Source: Neelides folsomi (lineage: Eukaryota; Arthropoda; Collembola; Neelipleona; Neelidae). From it: a stretch of DNA of 64,000 nt. Positions 33,886 to 48,800 of this stretch are shown here, piece after piece. The DNA lies in NCBI GenBank assembly GCA_034687125.1, contig JAQGBZ010000056.1, positions 124,001 through 188,000 of the forward strand. The letters are read 5' to 3'. Both the position numbers and the translations under genes were made by a program. How positions within the stretch are numbered: the first letter of the stretch is position 1; every line of letters begins with the position of its first letter. Below the pieces are notes generated by a model that did no database searches, was not told the origin of the DNA, and saw nothing but the letters and a program-made list of their open reading frames with translations.

Positions 33886-36800
33886 AACGTCAATTCCCGC
33901 GACATCTTTGTCCAACTTTAAAACTTGTTCTTTAATGATTTGATCAAGTTCAGAACAACTACCACATATAGGCGCTGTTTAGTCAGTTTTTTAGATTGTG
34001 ATTCTCTCATTTAGCCCCTCTCTCCTAAATGTGAATTTAAGATCCCAATGGTTCAATGCGGTTGAATGGGGAATTCGTTTATTATTTTTGTATGCAATTG
34101 TTACGTACAAATTCTGCACTGCAGTAGGAAGGGAATTTATCCTTACTGCAATGATTAATCAAATAGTACTGCAACCGAGTTATTTAATCAAGTTTATGAT
34201 ACAATTTAAGATTTTAATTAAGTTTTGGTTTTTATTCATTTCCTGGATCTAAAATAAATTTAATAATCTTCCTCATTGTCACATTTATCCATTGTTTCAT
34301 ATTTACATACTGTGAATTTACTTTGCATATTTGCATTATTGCAATCAGTAGTCAGTTGTATATAAGTAAGCTATATGGATAGATAGATTGGGAAAATAAG
34401 GAATGATAATAATAAAATCTATGTATGGTAAATAAATAGGCAAAGGGATATTTTAAACGGAATGATAATCCTGGGTCAAATACTTGGGTCTTGGACTCTT
34501 GGGTCAAAAACTTATTCTATTAAAATTACTTTAAATTAGGTTGGTATTATTTGGTATACCTATAACTGCTCACTTTGGGTCTAATAGTAAATTGTCTAAA
34601 TGTTATTGTGGAACTGTCGGTATATGGTTCTTATATATTTATCTTGATGGATACTTTGCTTGAAAGTGGGCATATTGATGTATGTAGATAAAGAGCATTC
34701 TTCCGCTCAACGATCCCCTCGTTCCTTGGCGGAATAAGGAAGGTGAAGTAGAGGTGAAGTGTATTGGGAGGTGATGGCCCTTTCCGTATTGTGTCTCCCT
34801 TGGTGGATCCTTTGATGTTGTTTTCCTGATGCTTGGCTGGTCCCAGCTTCCTCTCTTCTTATTCTCTCTCTGTAGATGAATGGGCAGGTAGCCGAAATAA
34901 TTTCCGGAGGGTAAAATGGAATCCCTCAGACCCAGGGGCTCAAACCCTCACCTGTTAGCTCAAGAATATACAATTCCTCCTTCCAACCAACCCTCGGCCG
35001 AAGAAAAGTCCTCAGGTGAGTGCGGTTGAGAGTAACCAGTTACTCCCAACACCTCTCCCATGACCATCCAAGAGAGACTCACAACGGAGCACATTTTATA
35101 TTCCTTTATTATTATTACAAGAAAGTGTCTATTTGAATTTGATCTTTTATAATGAAGAATTTTAATAATCTTTTTATTAACCCTCTGGATCGAGACCCAG
35201 TGAAGAAAAAAGTTTGATTGAATTAAGTATAAATTTATATTGTGTTTTGAAAGAATAGAACGCTCTCGTCACGCAGTGTCCCCCTTGTTGTGACTCTTAC
35301 ACGGACCGCTGACACCTGTCAAAGGGAGCGAGAGGTGAGAGAATTTTTCTTTTTAAAAAAAGAGAAAATAAAGAGCCGACTCCTCGACGAGGCTCTGGAA
35401 TTTTTCTCATACAATGTGAGGGTGAGAAGTTGTTACACTTGTAAGGAAACACTACAGCCATACAAAGATATATATTTATATTAAAAGCATACAAGTACTC
35501 GAGTACACTTAAAGTACTTGTACTTGCTCATTTGTTAGATGAAATAATCCAAGTATGCATGTGATGCAGGTTCCAGTAACACTTTTAATTGTCTCTTTTT
35601 ATCCTTTTCTCTAATTGTCTCTTGAGAGAGAATTGTGTGAAGAAGAGGTCTTTTGTAATATTTTTTTAACTTTTATTCTTAACCTTCTTTATTCCTCATT
35701 TTGAAACTCACAATTATTTCCCCTTCCACGCTCTCAACTCATTTAACATTAAAAGTGAAGGAATGAACCAATACTTAAAGTTTCAAAGCTCTTCACCTTC
35801 AGACTTTTTCTGATTCAATTTATTCGTAAGTTGCGTTTTGGTCTTCATTTTGGTCTTACATTTGCCGGATTTAATTTGATAATTTTATACACATCGTTTT
35901 AAAAAAATAACCTTTGTTTTTAAATTCAATTGAAGGATGTGTTTGAATATTTGGCATTGTAATTTAATTCAAATGTGTGTTAAACCAGTCATTACAACAT
36001 TATAACGATATTGTAATGCATTTTCCGCTTGACTTTTTAGCTAGTGTGTTTTGTATGCGATAATTAGTATTTACCGTTTTTATGCCGTTATTTATTGGGC
36101 GTGTGATGATTATACGTTGTGCTTACTCGCATGATTAAAATATTTATAAATTATTCAATTTGGTAAAATAAAGAATTAATCATTATAATGAATGTTTAGT
36201 TTTGTATTATTGTGATATAATATTCATTGTATGATTCTTTGTCAAATATTCAGTTATTTATTTACCATCAATCTTTAAGCTTTAGATTTTTATGAAGTTG
36301 AGAAGTGTAAAACATTTGCCAACATTTACAGTTTTGTCATTTCGCATATTCATGATACCATTCGCGTAATATCTCAACTGTCAAAGACGAAAGAGGGAAA
36401 GTGTCATTTAAAACTGTCATCAAGGAAGATTTTCGAGTCGAGTTAAGAAATGACAATACCATTTATGTCCTCAACATAATAATTATTTCTGCCTAAATTA
36501 TAATTAATTTAAAATTAAGAAGCTCAAAACTTTCCATAATTTGAATTATTCCACATGAGATTTTGTCCAATTTCTAATTTTAAAGAGAATTTCTCATATT
36601 CAGTTCAGTTTAAGGGTGGGGTTTAAAGTGAAGATCAAGTTTAAATTTCAATTTAATTACACCCTGTGCATTTTCATGCCCAATTAATATTTAAAGGGAC
36701 TTGGCTGTATTTAATGTCTGGTTAGATTTGTATATATGACACAAGTAAATGAACTTTGTCAGTATATCGACGGAAATGATAAGGGCTAGATGATGTGATA

Positions 36801-39800
36801 GGGAATAGGAAAGTAATTTGCATATATGTAAAGGTAGACGTGTAATGTATTTAGAGATAAGTGAGTAAGTTGATTCTCCTTTGGTCTATCTGTCTCGTCT
36901 CATCAAGAATGAAAATGAGGTAGAGGAGCCGGAGCATTAAATGAGAGAAACGAAGAGAGACAAAAAGAGAGCTCATTTGATTATGAACAAGATCTTAACG
37001 GACTTCTTTCCCTTCTGTTACATCTCACACAACCCACAATGTGATCCAAGTCATCCAAGATAGGAAAGATGCATAAAAGTGGTTACATTAAAACCAAGAC
37101 TTCTCACATGTCTCCTAAACATACAAATACTACTTATCAGATACCATATTATACCATACATAAAGGTCCTTCTATTTCAGATTATTAAAAACTTCAATAT
37201 GTATGGTGGGCTGTATAGGTATATTTTTTATACATTTTTAATATATATAAGTGTGTTATAGGAAAATAGAGATGGCTTCAATTACATCGATTTTCAACCA
37301 GTTGGTTATATATGATGATGAGTGTAAAATCATCTTTTTTCTTTATGACTCAATTTCAACTCAGGATTCCGAGAGCTCCTTTTAATCAACTGTAGGAATA
37401 AACAATGGGGAGAGTGTTCAACCTGTGAAGGTGAGAAGGTTAAAGATATGTTAAAGAGAAAAGGGCAAAGAGGAAATTTAAATGAAATTGATGATCGATT
37501 CGTTCCACTCTCACCACTTGATGAGCCAAGAGTCTGTCGGGGAATTACTCCCAACTTACATGAGCCTTAAGATGAAGATGGCTGAAAGGAATCCCAAGAG
37601 AGTTCCTCGAGATATACAATAATGGCCATTAGAGCCTTCAGGCTCCTGTCGTAATTATCAGCCGATTAATCCTTACAAAAAGCAGACCAAATTCCATCTC
37701 TTCTCATTTCATTATCCTTTCGAGCCTTCAATTCACTCCGAGCCGCCGAAAAGGGTTTTTCCTCACATCAACCATACAACTCATTCCGAATCCTCCTTAT
37801 AATTCTTCCTTCACATTCCGATTCTTTTCTTGGTTGATTCGTGCCTTCGTTACATTGTTGAATAAGACGAATAAGAGTTTCTTCAAGGGGTGGATTTTAT
37901 TCATGAACAAAATGTTTACACTTCAACAATGTTAATTTGCTTTTAATTTGTTTCATTTTTATCCTTTCAATTCATCTTGTTTTTTTACTTCTTTAATTGA
38001 AATGCTAACAATAAATATTGATATTAAATCAAGGCACCAAACATCATATTAATAATTTATATAAATATATAAATAAAAAGTTTAAATTAGAAGATGGGTT
38101 CACGCCATATATGAAAGTTGAAGTACCTTTTAGTACCTTTTATATCTAGATACGTATGTATACATAAATATGTACCTAGATATTCATATATTATATTGAA
38201 TATAACAAAAACCTTTCGTGATGAAGAGGAAATAGAAAACATTGAACTTTGAGACAAAAAAATTAACTCTTGCGGCATAAGGTTCATTTTTGACCAATTT
38301 TTTTCTCTCTGAATAAAAATGGAAAAGATATAGTGTGGGTAAGAATATTGTAAAAGTTGATGGGAGTTCTGGGAGTATGATGAAGTTGGTAGACTTTGGC
38401 CGAGTCATTAAATTAAATGCAAAACAATTTTTGCAAAATCTTTTCTATACGGCCCATCACCATTTTCACCATGCAAAGAAAGGAGTCGTGACTCGCCCTT
38501 AAGAGAGATTTACCCTTAGGTTCTAAATCCAACTTTGTACAATAATTATTATGCTATTATTACAATGTGCTTTTCCACATGTTCAGATTCTAATAAGCAT
38601 TTAATAATAAAAGTCAAAGCATTGTAAATCCCTATACTTAAATACTCATACCGGTAACTCCTTTAGTTATTTACCATTAAGAGCTCTTAATACAATATGC
38701 AATAATATATTGCTCGACGTTGGATAAAGTAATATATTTGCTTCAGTCGTGTGAAGAGTAATGGAATTGCGGAATTTCCCTATTTGGAATGAAATTACAT
38801 CCTCAATGTGATGATACGAGAGATTAAATATAAATAAGGCTCGACTCCCTCCATTAAAAAACTGTTAAGACAAAATTGGGATTGGAGATTATCTCCAATT
38901 CTAAACATTTTTTATAATCATACATTTAAACACTTTTTAACTCGTTTAATTTATTATTGGGCGAGAAAATTTTTTTCAATGTTTATGTTAAAAACTCCAA
39001 CAACTCAAGTAAGAAAATTAGGAGCTCTTGATGTTTATTTTTACTTTTAAACTTTGTTATTATTTTCTTAATTTTATTCTTATTATAGGATTCGTATTTT
39101 TGTTGTACTTTGCAAATCTTAATGAGGAAGTTTACCATAAATCAAAATAAGTATCTCTGTACTTGGACCTGAAGTAATTTTTTAACTAGCCTTTAGACAT
39201 ATTACGTACTTATCCTTGTTAAGAGATCTTTAACAAGTTCAGGTTTCTTCTGTCCAAAAAAAAGTTTTTAATTCAAAATCACTCTTTTCCATCAAAGATA
39301 ATATGAAAGATTTGTCATAGATAATGTTATATATGGTTAACCTGTAAATTATAGAAGTGTTTTATATGTAATGATGATAAATATTCTGCAAGTAGAGATA
39401 TGTGAATACTGTTATAAAAGAACTGCTATTAATAAGCTCAAGCATTAACAACAAGTATGTAAACGGTATATTTATACCCATACATATTATCCTATATCAA
39501 AGGTGAATTCTTTTATGACTATTTTCGTTATATTTTAAGTGTAACACAATCATAATAGAATAATGTCTAAAAGTGAAATATTGCTACATGCTACATAGCA
39601 AATACTTATGGCAAAGGTCGAGGGTATTTTTCATGAAATCAAATACTGAGGAATATTTCAAAAACATTCTTTGAACTTCCCCATACAAATAATAAGCTTA
39701 AAAAGAATCCTTAAATTCGGCCCAGACTTTAACAAATGTTGTAATTGATAAGGTTTAACAATAGTTCATTTTCTCATTCCCTTTTCATTTGATTGTGCAG

Positions 39801-39801
39801 G
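33886..39801. other. Intergenic region between tubulin pair and RhoGEF gene
   Basis: About 5.9 kb of AT-rich DNA separates two divergent genes. No ORF here has convincing coding character. The most G/C-rich section, about 34720-35090, contains a strong splice donor, CTCAG|GTGAGT near 35017, on the plus strand. That could be a 5' UTR exon of the RhoGEF gene, because its first coding exon begins at an acceptor (GTGCAG at 39795-39800) one base before the ATG. Confidence 0.5.
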
Positions 39802-42800
39802 ATGGCGTACAACAGTCTTGGGCTTGAAGATCCCCAAAATTGGCCTTTCTCGGTCCGATACACAAGGTCGCCTTACAGGAAATCCAAGTTTCCTCTTGGG
39901 CCTCCCATAGGAGGAATTCAACCTCGACACCCTTCGACCACCCCTTCGTTCCAAGGAATGGAACATGAAGTGGGGCAGAATTTCCTCGACCAGAGAAATG
40001 TCGAGGGTCCTCCAAGTAGTAATGGGAGGATGGGACCAGAGGTGTTTGTAGCAGAGGACGAGCCAGAGGAGGAGTCTTGTCACCAACAAGAGAGGTTCAA
40101 CGGAATTCTCCATTCTGAGTTCCGCCACCATCACCACAACCACTACGGGCTCCCGATCACCCCCGGTGGACAACTCAACTCAAACAGAGGAGATTTATTT
40201 CACCACCATCCGTCCCAATACCGCCATCACCATCCTAATATTCCAAATGGGGACATCGCGGCAAACCTACAGGTACAAATATGTTTTAATCATTTACTTT
40301 ACCTGTATAGTGAGTTAATAAGAGAAAACCACTTTAGTAAAAATAGTAATTTAATTTAATATCATTTCCCACAATAAAGAGTTAACAATATAACTACAAT
40401 ACAATATTACTATAACTTGTATTGCAACTAACTCTGTACATATAAATTAAATTCAACCGCTTCTTGTTAAATTCAATGCAATCAAGTTTTCTTACTTTTA
40501 AATTTATGAATAAAAATTTTAGCGCACGTAATTTAAGTTTAAGTAAAGAATTGAACGGAAATGAGGATAAGTTTTATTCAAGGTCTTATCGTTTCAAAGA
40601 TCATTCAAGATGCTTTCAATAGAGATAAAAAGGAAAATTGGGTATTTTTTCCCAGTCATAAATGCAGTTTTAGGTACAAGAAATTGCAATAGGAATCAAA
40701 ACACTTCTGTAAAATGTGAGAATACCGGCATTAAAAAACTATAATGCATTGTCTAGTCTTAATGTTAGCAGTCTTCAAAGTGCTATTTTATTCTCAACAG
40801 CTTTTTGATGATCAACGAGTCCGAAATTCCACTATTGTTGGAACAGAGCTTTCTGCTGTTTTCTGAGAAGTGAATACTTTTCAAAAAATAAACTTCAGTG
40901 TATTCAGTGTATGACCATTTGGTGCATTTCTACGATCTTATTTTATCCCTATTATTCCCTTTAGCGTTATATTTATACAATAGGAAAGGGTTACGAAAGC
41001 GAATTGCAAGAGTGAAATTGCTTTTTTTTCTCAAACCATCGTTAAAACTAACGGCCAAAACTTTTATTTGATTCTAAACCCTTTCCTTCATTTCCTTTCC
41101 AGATCCATTTCTTTAGAGAGAAACTAATGTGTAAACGGCCAGTTTTTCCTCAAGTACTTATAATGTGAAGTTAATAATAGCTCATATGAGAATAAATTTG
41201 ACAAAAACTATAAAGCTTACACATACAATGATGTATTACAATTTACAATTGTGCATTACAATTTACAATTATGCATTTAACAATGTATTCAATATAAATA
41301 AAGTATGTTGTGAGAATCGATTTTATTCAAGGGATAGGGGAGAAAAGTCATTTTGAATTGGTAAGAGAATAAATGTTGAATAATAGGTTCGGACAGGTAA
41401 TTTAAGGTGGATATAAGGTTTAAAAAGCTAAATGGATATAAAGTCATAAAAAGGTGTTGGTAATATACCCTCCTAACGAGAAATGTTTCCAGGCTTAATA
41501 AGATAGGTTCGGAGCGAGAGAGACAACAAAGACAGACAAAGGGTTTTTATTCATGCCGAATGCTCAACCCAAACTCATAAATTTTCATGGGATGAAATCT
41601 ACAATATGAAATATACACAGGTGGAGGGGCTTCTCGACGAAGGCTACATCGAGGAGCTAAAACAATCCCCGATGGTTCATCCCGACCATTCTCCACACAA
41701 CTTTCTGGCGAACGGAGGGAGCAAAATGGAGTTTGACCCTTATTCCTATGTTTACGACTCCAAAGGAGACGAACTCTCTTTCCATCCGCCCAACCTCCTT
41801 GGTCGTGCTGTGAACAAGGAGGAAAATGGGAATGTGTGTGATCCGCGTCTTCATCCCGAAATCCAATTGCGACATCTTCCCTCGTACCCTCCTGAGTCAC
41901 CGCAGAGGAACGGTGGTTTCCTCCCTCACGCAAACACGAGTCCAGTTAGTGCCAACAACAATGGGCTTCCTCTGTCAAGTTGTGAGAATGAGTATGAAGA
42001 GATCCGGGACGTGGCTCGGTACATGAATGGGTCAATTGGGCCTCCACGTCACTTCAAGTCATTCTCAAGTACGGATGATATTTTGGCAGAAGTTGTCCAA
42101 GTCCAACAAAGACATGACCGAGTCCTCGACCAGCTCAATCTAGAAGTTGAGAATTTGCTCATTCGGAGTTCTAACGAAGTGGAGTCAAATGGATATCAAA
42201 ATACTGGGATTTACAGCCGACTTGGTGGCAAGATGTCATTGTTACAACAAGAAGGAGTTGAGGGCAGTTCGAGTCAGCCGTGTTACTGCAATGTAAATCC
42301 ACCAGCTGGGAAACACTCTCAGCACCAGTCGGAGCAGAAGGTCTTTTCACCCTGTAATGAGTGTGGGCCAGGTGGAACAACTTCGCCGTACATCTGTTCT
42401 TGTGAGAGGAGGACGTCTGCCACGGGCCACTCAAATGGACACGGCGACTCTCCATCCGGTGGAAATTTGAGCACTGTTGGGCGGAAGAAGAAATTGGACC
42501 GTCTTGGGCCCTCAAACGTCTTTGCCCAAGAAACGCTCTTTAACTCATCTAAGGGGCCTTTTGAAAGGCCGACCAAACCTCGACACCACAGATCTCATTC
42601 ACTTATTCCTCATTGGAAAATACGAGAACATCTGAAAAGACTCCCATTCTTAAGACAAAATAATGGTAAGACATTCATTCACTATTCATTAGCTAAATTA
42701 TGCTTCACTAAAAATTATGTTTTACAACTAACAGCCCTACATCATTAATTTTATCATCATTATTAAGTTTCGTTTAAGTCTTAAAAGCTCATATTATACA

Positions 42801-45800
42801 TATTATACAAAAGCTTGTATTATTTTATTGGGATAAAATGATAAATATTAATTCCATTTGATAAATTGCGAATAAATAAAGTACGACATAAGAAGGGTAA
42901 AAAATTGTGGTTAATAACAGTTCAAGGATAATTTGAGTGTGAGTAATGTCCTAACTAATTTGAAAGTAAATGTTTGGGACATTTTTAGATTACATTTTTT
43001 CCATTTCCGTCATCTCCATGTTCTTGGGGGAAATTCCTCAAAATGTTTCCATTTCTTTCTCCACCCAGAGCATGTAAGTAATGCGATCTCCGCAGACAAG
43101 AATTGTAAGGAATCTTCTTTTGGCATCTCCGTCTCCATACATTTCCCTACAATTGACGCACATTTATCATTTAATTTATATAGACATAACATGAAATGTT
43201 ATGAATGACCAGAATTTAAATCATTCAACATTCAACAAAGAACTTTCAAAATACTTTCAATATGAAGAAGTTCTCATCAAACTAAATGTAAGAAAGTATA
43301 AGTAAGTAAACTTAAAAGTTAAATAGCTCAAGTTAAATAAGTTTAAGTTTAAGGAAAGGCACCAAAGTTTATGAAGTCTGAAATTCACCTTGCCATGAGT
43401 TGTAAAATTCCAGATTTAAACAAGAAGTAAATGAATGGAACGATGGTGAGGTCTGGAAAAGAATGAAGAGTTTTTCTCCTTAACCCCTTGACTCTCATTG
43501 ACTCATAGGAAAGGTCGAATGGAAAGAAGCAAAGACAAAGTGTTGTGTTCTGAGGAATGTTCTTAAACAAAAGATCTTGATTGACTCTCACGAACTTATG
43601 AGAAAAGGTTGAGATGTTTGTTACCTCACAATTCGGCATCTTCCACCACGTGGATTCCGGTTTGGGGATAAAGAGAGTTTCTTCTCTCCTGAGTCTTACA
43701 TTGATCTTGCAAGATTAGTTGGAAGAATGACAAGGGTGGATGATCTCCAAGTAACTCCAAGAACTGTGCAAAAACCTTTTTTCCCCATTTTCTCACTCAC
43801 ATCAACTTAAAAAGAACAACGTCGTTCGTCATTTACAATTCACGTCCCATTCATCTTCATGGCTCAAATAAGGAAAAGATAGGAAACTTTATTTCTCTTG
43901 TAAAGGGGATTTTTTAAAAGTACATAAGTAATTCTAAAGTACATTGGGGATTAGTTTAAATTTTCGTAAGATAACTTCAAGAATTAAAACTTACATCTAA
44001 TGAACATATTATTGTTATTACCAATGTACTGAAAGGATTACAATCATGGGTTAAACTAACTTTAAGTAAATTATCTGTATAGTAAATATTTAGTATTATA
44101 GTATAGTATATCAGCATAGTATTTATGTGTATGTACAGGTACAGATAGAAATATAGAGGTAATATAATCCAACAGTAGTTAAATATTCTCATTTCTATGA
44201 ATTAGGCTGAGTGATTTAGTGAATGAGGAATTCTGAGGAAGTGAATCAATTTTTACTACAATGCTGATGGTCTTAAATCCAATAAAGATTTTATCTTAAC
44301 CGTAAATTGCACAATGCATAGTGAGCTGTAAACAAGATTGAGAGTTTTTCCTTCTACATATAATTATTTTAGTGGCTCTTTCCTCTTCATTTCAGCCCAG
44401 GGTTAATGAGGAAGTAAATTAAGGAATTAAGGCTTATAACTTTATATTATTCAATTAACTTGGATTGGATGAAGATGAGGGAAGGAAAAACTCCCTTTGT
44501 TCAATTCGCCAATTCAGCGTGGGAGGGCAATGATTCTTTCAACGACCAATCTTAACATTACAATAATATATTTGCATATATCTGTATTTGCATTAAGCAT
44601 AATAAATATCTTGTTCGCTGTAATTTTATTCATTATGATAGTTTATGAATATTATGAATGTTAATATTACAGTGTTGATGAATCTTATGTATGTACTATA
44701 CATATCTTATGTATTACGAATTGTTCACTACACTGACTTACGTCTCAAACATATTTAACTCTTTGTTCGTTCATGGGTGTGGAAGATCGTGGCAGGATAG
44801 GTAAAGGTTAAGTTGATGGAGTAAGTATTTATAGAACCATATAATGACTCCTTCCAAGTAACGATAAAATGATTATTAGAAAGGTTAGACATTGCAATTT
44901 GGGTTGGGGAGGAAGATGAAATCGGAGATGATCATTATCGATAAGGAAATCTAATTGTTTCTCAGCCTTTCTCATGTGCAGGCATTTGCCATTCCGCATA
45001 AATGAGTCCGTCCATGTAATCCGAGTTCTGATTTGAACCTTTGGAATTATTTATTGAATTCGTGATCGTGACGATGCAAAGTCTTGATGTGTGTGCCACA
45101 TTGCATTTCATGATTTGCCCAATGATGCATTTTTATTTTCCGTCCCCTTTTCACGATCTATGATCGCACATTCCTTTTATTGAATTTCAAATTTGCAAAG
45201 TGATTTTTCAATTTCTTTTACCTCTAAAGAATCCGCATTGAGAGAATTCGTATTTGTAAGAATGTATGACTCAAAGATGAAAATAAACAAAATATTTTGA
45301 TCTTTATTTGAAAATTGCAAAAGAGAAGTAAACTTAATTGGCACATTATAAGTACACAGATAACAATACTTGTTTTGTTTTGGTATGATAACGTCGGGGT
45401 ATACGATTATTCATATATGTATTTGTTTAAGCTCTTTTTGCTATGATCGATTGATCTTAATTTTAATGTTGCCTTCAATTTACAAAGTTAAATTGACATA
45501 TCAGGCCATTGTAATTGTTTACAATTACTCACTGGATCCCTTTAATGAATTGTGCGGTATTTTCGCAGGAAATGAAGTTTTATCAAATCGAACAATAACT
45601 TTATAATTTTACATTCAGTTATAGGCATTTACACAATCAGGTTAGGTTAGTTAGTTATGAAAATAATGACAGAAATTAAACTGACCAACGGGATCAAAGA
45701 AAATTGGCGTCATTATTTTTTTTATTAAAAAAGGATATTACATTACATACATTGCATATGATACATTGCATAAATACTGTTTTGTTTTATTGCTTGATAT

Positions 45801-48800
45801 GAGCTAGTAAAATAGATAATTTCACAACATACAAATATGAACAACAATGATCAACAATCCATTATTAAACAAGTATTTCTCTGAATGTGCAAATCTATTG
45901 TTAAAAGTACAAACATGATCTTTTAAGTTTCCACAATGTTATTAACATGACAGTTAACAATAAATCCTTTCTGTATTTTGATACATTTTCACACATTTTC
46001 ACAATGTTTCTAAACAGATGATTCCACGTGGCTGGAAACGTAAACTTGTAATTTATACAATAAATTATAAAGGATATTTGAACCAGGAGATAAGAAAATG
46101 AGACACTTTTACGATTCTTTTACTTTATGTCCAACGACATTTGTTTATTTCTCTATTTACTCGGATGGTATGTAAATTTAGCTGAGGTAAAGGAGTTGGA
46201 ATGTAGTTAAATGATATGTTTTGGCAATCCTTCTCCAAATCCGATTCGAGACATTTAAGCTTTGTTTTTATCATCTTTTCTAGAATTAGCCGGCTCATTT
46301 TTTCCATGTAAAGGGAAGAGGATTCGAGGAAATGAACAGTAATTGAGATAAATGTCAAATGCAAATTCGAAATACGTACAGTTCGTTGGAACGAGACTTG
46401 GCCAGGGACTTTTGGCTTTTCTGCGTTTCTCATTATGGAGGGAGAATATTGAGGGAAAATGAGGAAAAATATTTTTCCATGAGTGATCTGAAAAGAAATT
46501 TTTACGCAGCTGAAAACGGCAAAGTCGTGGGAAAATAAACAAATTGTAATGTGAGTTTAAGCGCTTTGCAAAAGCTCGTCAGTAAACATAAGCCAAAGTT
46601 TACGATAAGAACGAATTGAATATTGATTACTGCTAATGATATTTGTCTGCGAAATGATAATTTGCTCAAGTTGCAGTTAGAAATTCCAATTCCCAGTTTG
46701 CAAAACTGCTGACACAGAGTTGAGCTCAATTTGCTTCTTTTGATTTCCACCATTTTTAAAATTCTTCATAATAAAATATATAACATTTTTCCAATGTTAA
46801 TATATTTTAGCTTTCTAAATTCATATGGACTCTGTCCTTAAAAGTCTAAATTTAAATCTCAGCTCTGTGATTAGAATAAGTAAAGTCATATACCAATACA
46901 AGTACCAATATAAAATAAGTTTGTAAAAAACCAAAGCCAGAACCCCTAAGAAATTCTAGTTTATTATAAGAGAGTTTATCTTTGGTAAATTCCGAGAGTT
47001 GAGGAACATACCATACCTAAGATATTTAGAACTCATAATACTTTTATACTTTACATATGAGAGTATTTGTATGAATTGTATGTATTTATGTATGCGTATA
47101 TGTAAGATATGTACAATAGTCCAATTATATGGCAGCTCTTTATTTACAGAATGTAATTTAAATGCCAATTTTCAATGTCACGTAATGAACTTTAGTAATA
47201 TTGCAACCTCCACCTTCAATCTGATTCAAAATTAAGATCCTGCAACCAGATGTTCAATCAGGAACAATAACACTCTATTTGTAAAAGCTGATTTTAAAAT
47301 CCTTTTAAGCTTCAAGGGCTTCATAAGTGGCCAGTGGAGTAAAATGTGAAAATAAAGTCAATATTGAACATTTTTTACAGCTTCACATATTTTCTCTTCC
47401 GTGTCGCTGAATTGTTCTCCTCAAACAATGGAGACCTTACTCCCCCTCAAATCTCAAATCTCACCGAGTTGAAAGAATAATTGAACATTGGGATGATGAA
47501 AGAGATTCTTGCAAGCATAAATTATTTTATTAAAATCAAAATACAGATGTTCCTTTTATAGCTCAATCTTCATGTTCTCTGTTTTCCTCGTGTTTCATGA
47601 ACACAACCTTAAAATTAGTTTGAACGTTTCCACAAGGGAAATTTGTTAGGGTGATCAATTACTTTTATATCTTAATTAATGTTCTCCTCCTATCACCCTT
47701 GTCTTGTTACTCTTGTTGTTATTGCTCTTATTATCAATTATTATCAGAGGAAGGAGAGGGGAGAAATTAAGGGTCAATGAAAGGATCAGGGAAAAGGGGA
47801 AATAAAAGGTCGTGGAAATCCTTTTAAATAATATTTGTTAATAAATGCTTGCTGATAAGGGCGGATGAGAGAGTATGGAAAACACTCCATTATAACAGTA
47901 GCTTTTCCCATCTAAACTCATCATACAATAATGAAATACATTTAATATTTAAATATTATAAATTATAACTACCCAAGTTAAAATTGGGTATAAATATTAT
48001 ACATTATTTCCAATCCACTGTAATGATTTAATGAAGAATTCAGCTAAAGGATGAGCTGAAAATGTAAAATGCTATCCACTGGCTCGTAACATTACCGGGT
48101 TCACGAGACCGTGTCGGCTTTTATATATGTAATCTCTCGTATGATCCGACAGACTATAGGACTTTTTATATTGCATGAAAATGAGTTCATTGATAGTAAA
48201 TTGGATCTTTCCTTCTATTTTTATAAGTATACAATAATACCATTATCACTAATATAATAAATAAGGTCGAAATAACAATAATAAATATAATAAATACATA
48301 CAAATAGTATATCGTATATTCTGTTGATTCGGAAAAAGGTATTTGGATTTAAAGGCTTATATTTCACATAATGGAGAGTCTCTTGGTTTTATATTACCGA
48401 GTTAGAGGGAGGATTCTCTTTGTTCAATATTCATTATATCTCATATCCGTTGATGTGGGTTGGGGTGAGAAAAAGGAAGATTCACTCTCTTGTGTGCTCA
48501 TAGCCATGTCATGTCGGGAGTGAATTCAACCCTGTTGATATGCTCAGTTTCCACCAATATTACACAAACATGGGGTCGTATGCATCTGTACATCTGTGAT
48601 ACAGGATATAATATGGTAGTAGGGTATATAATATGGTATATATTGTATATATAGTACATAGTTATTTTTCATGGAAGTTTTTGGAATAGTAGTGAGCCAG
48701 TCATTGAGAAGCACATGTTCTCCCCGTTCAGCTTCCCAACTCAGCAGTTACTCGACAAGTTGTAGGAGACTTCACACACACACTCAGTCGGTCTCCCCCA

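Noticed and set aside
46125-46542. Two overlapping minus-strand ORFs of about 100 codons in the RhoGEF intron
   Set aside because: No motif, the frames overlap each other, and there is no splice or promoter evidence.
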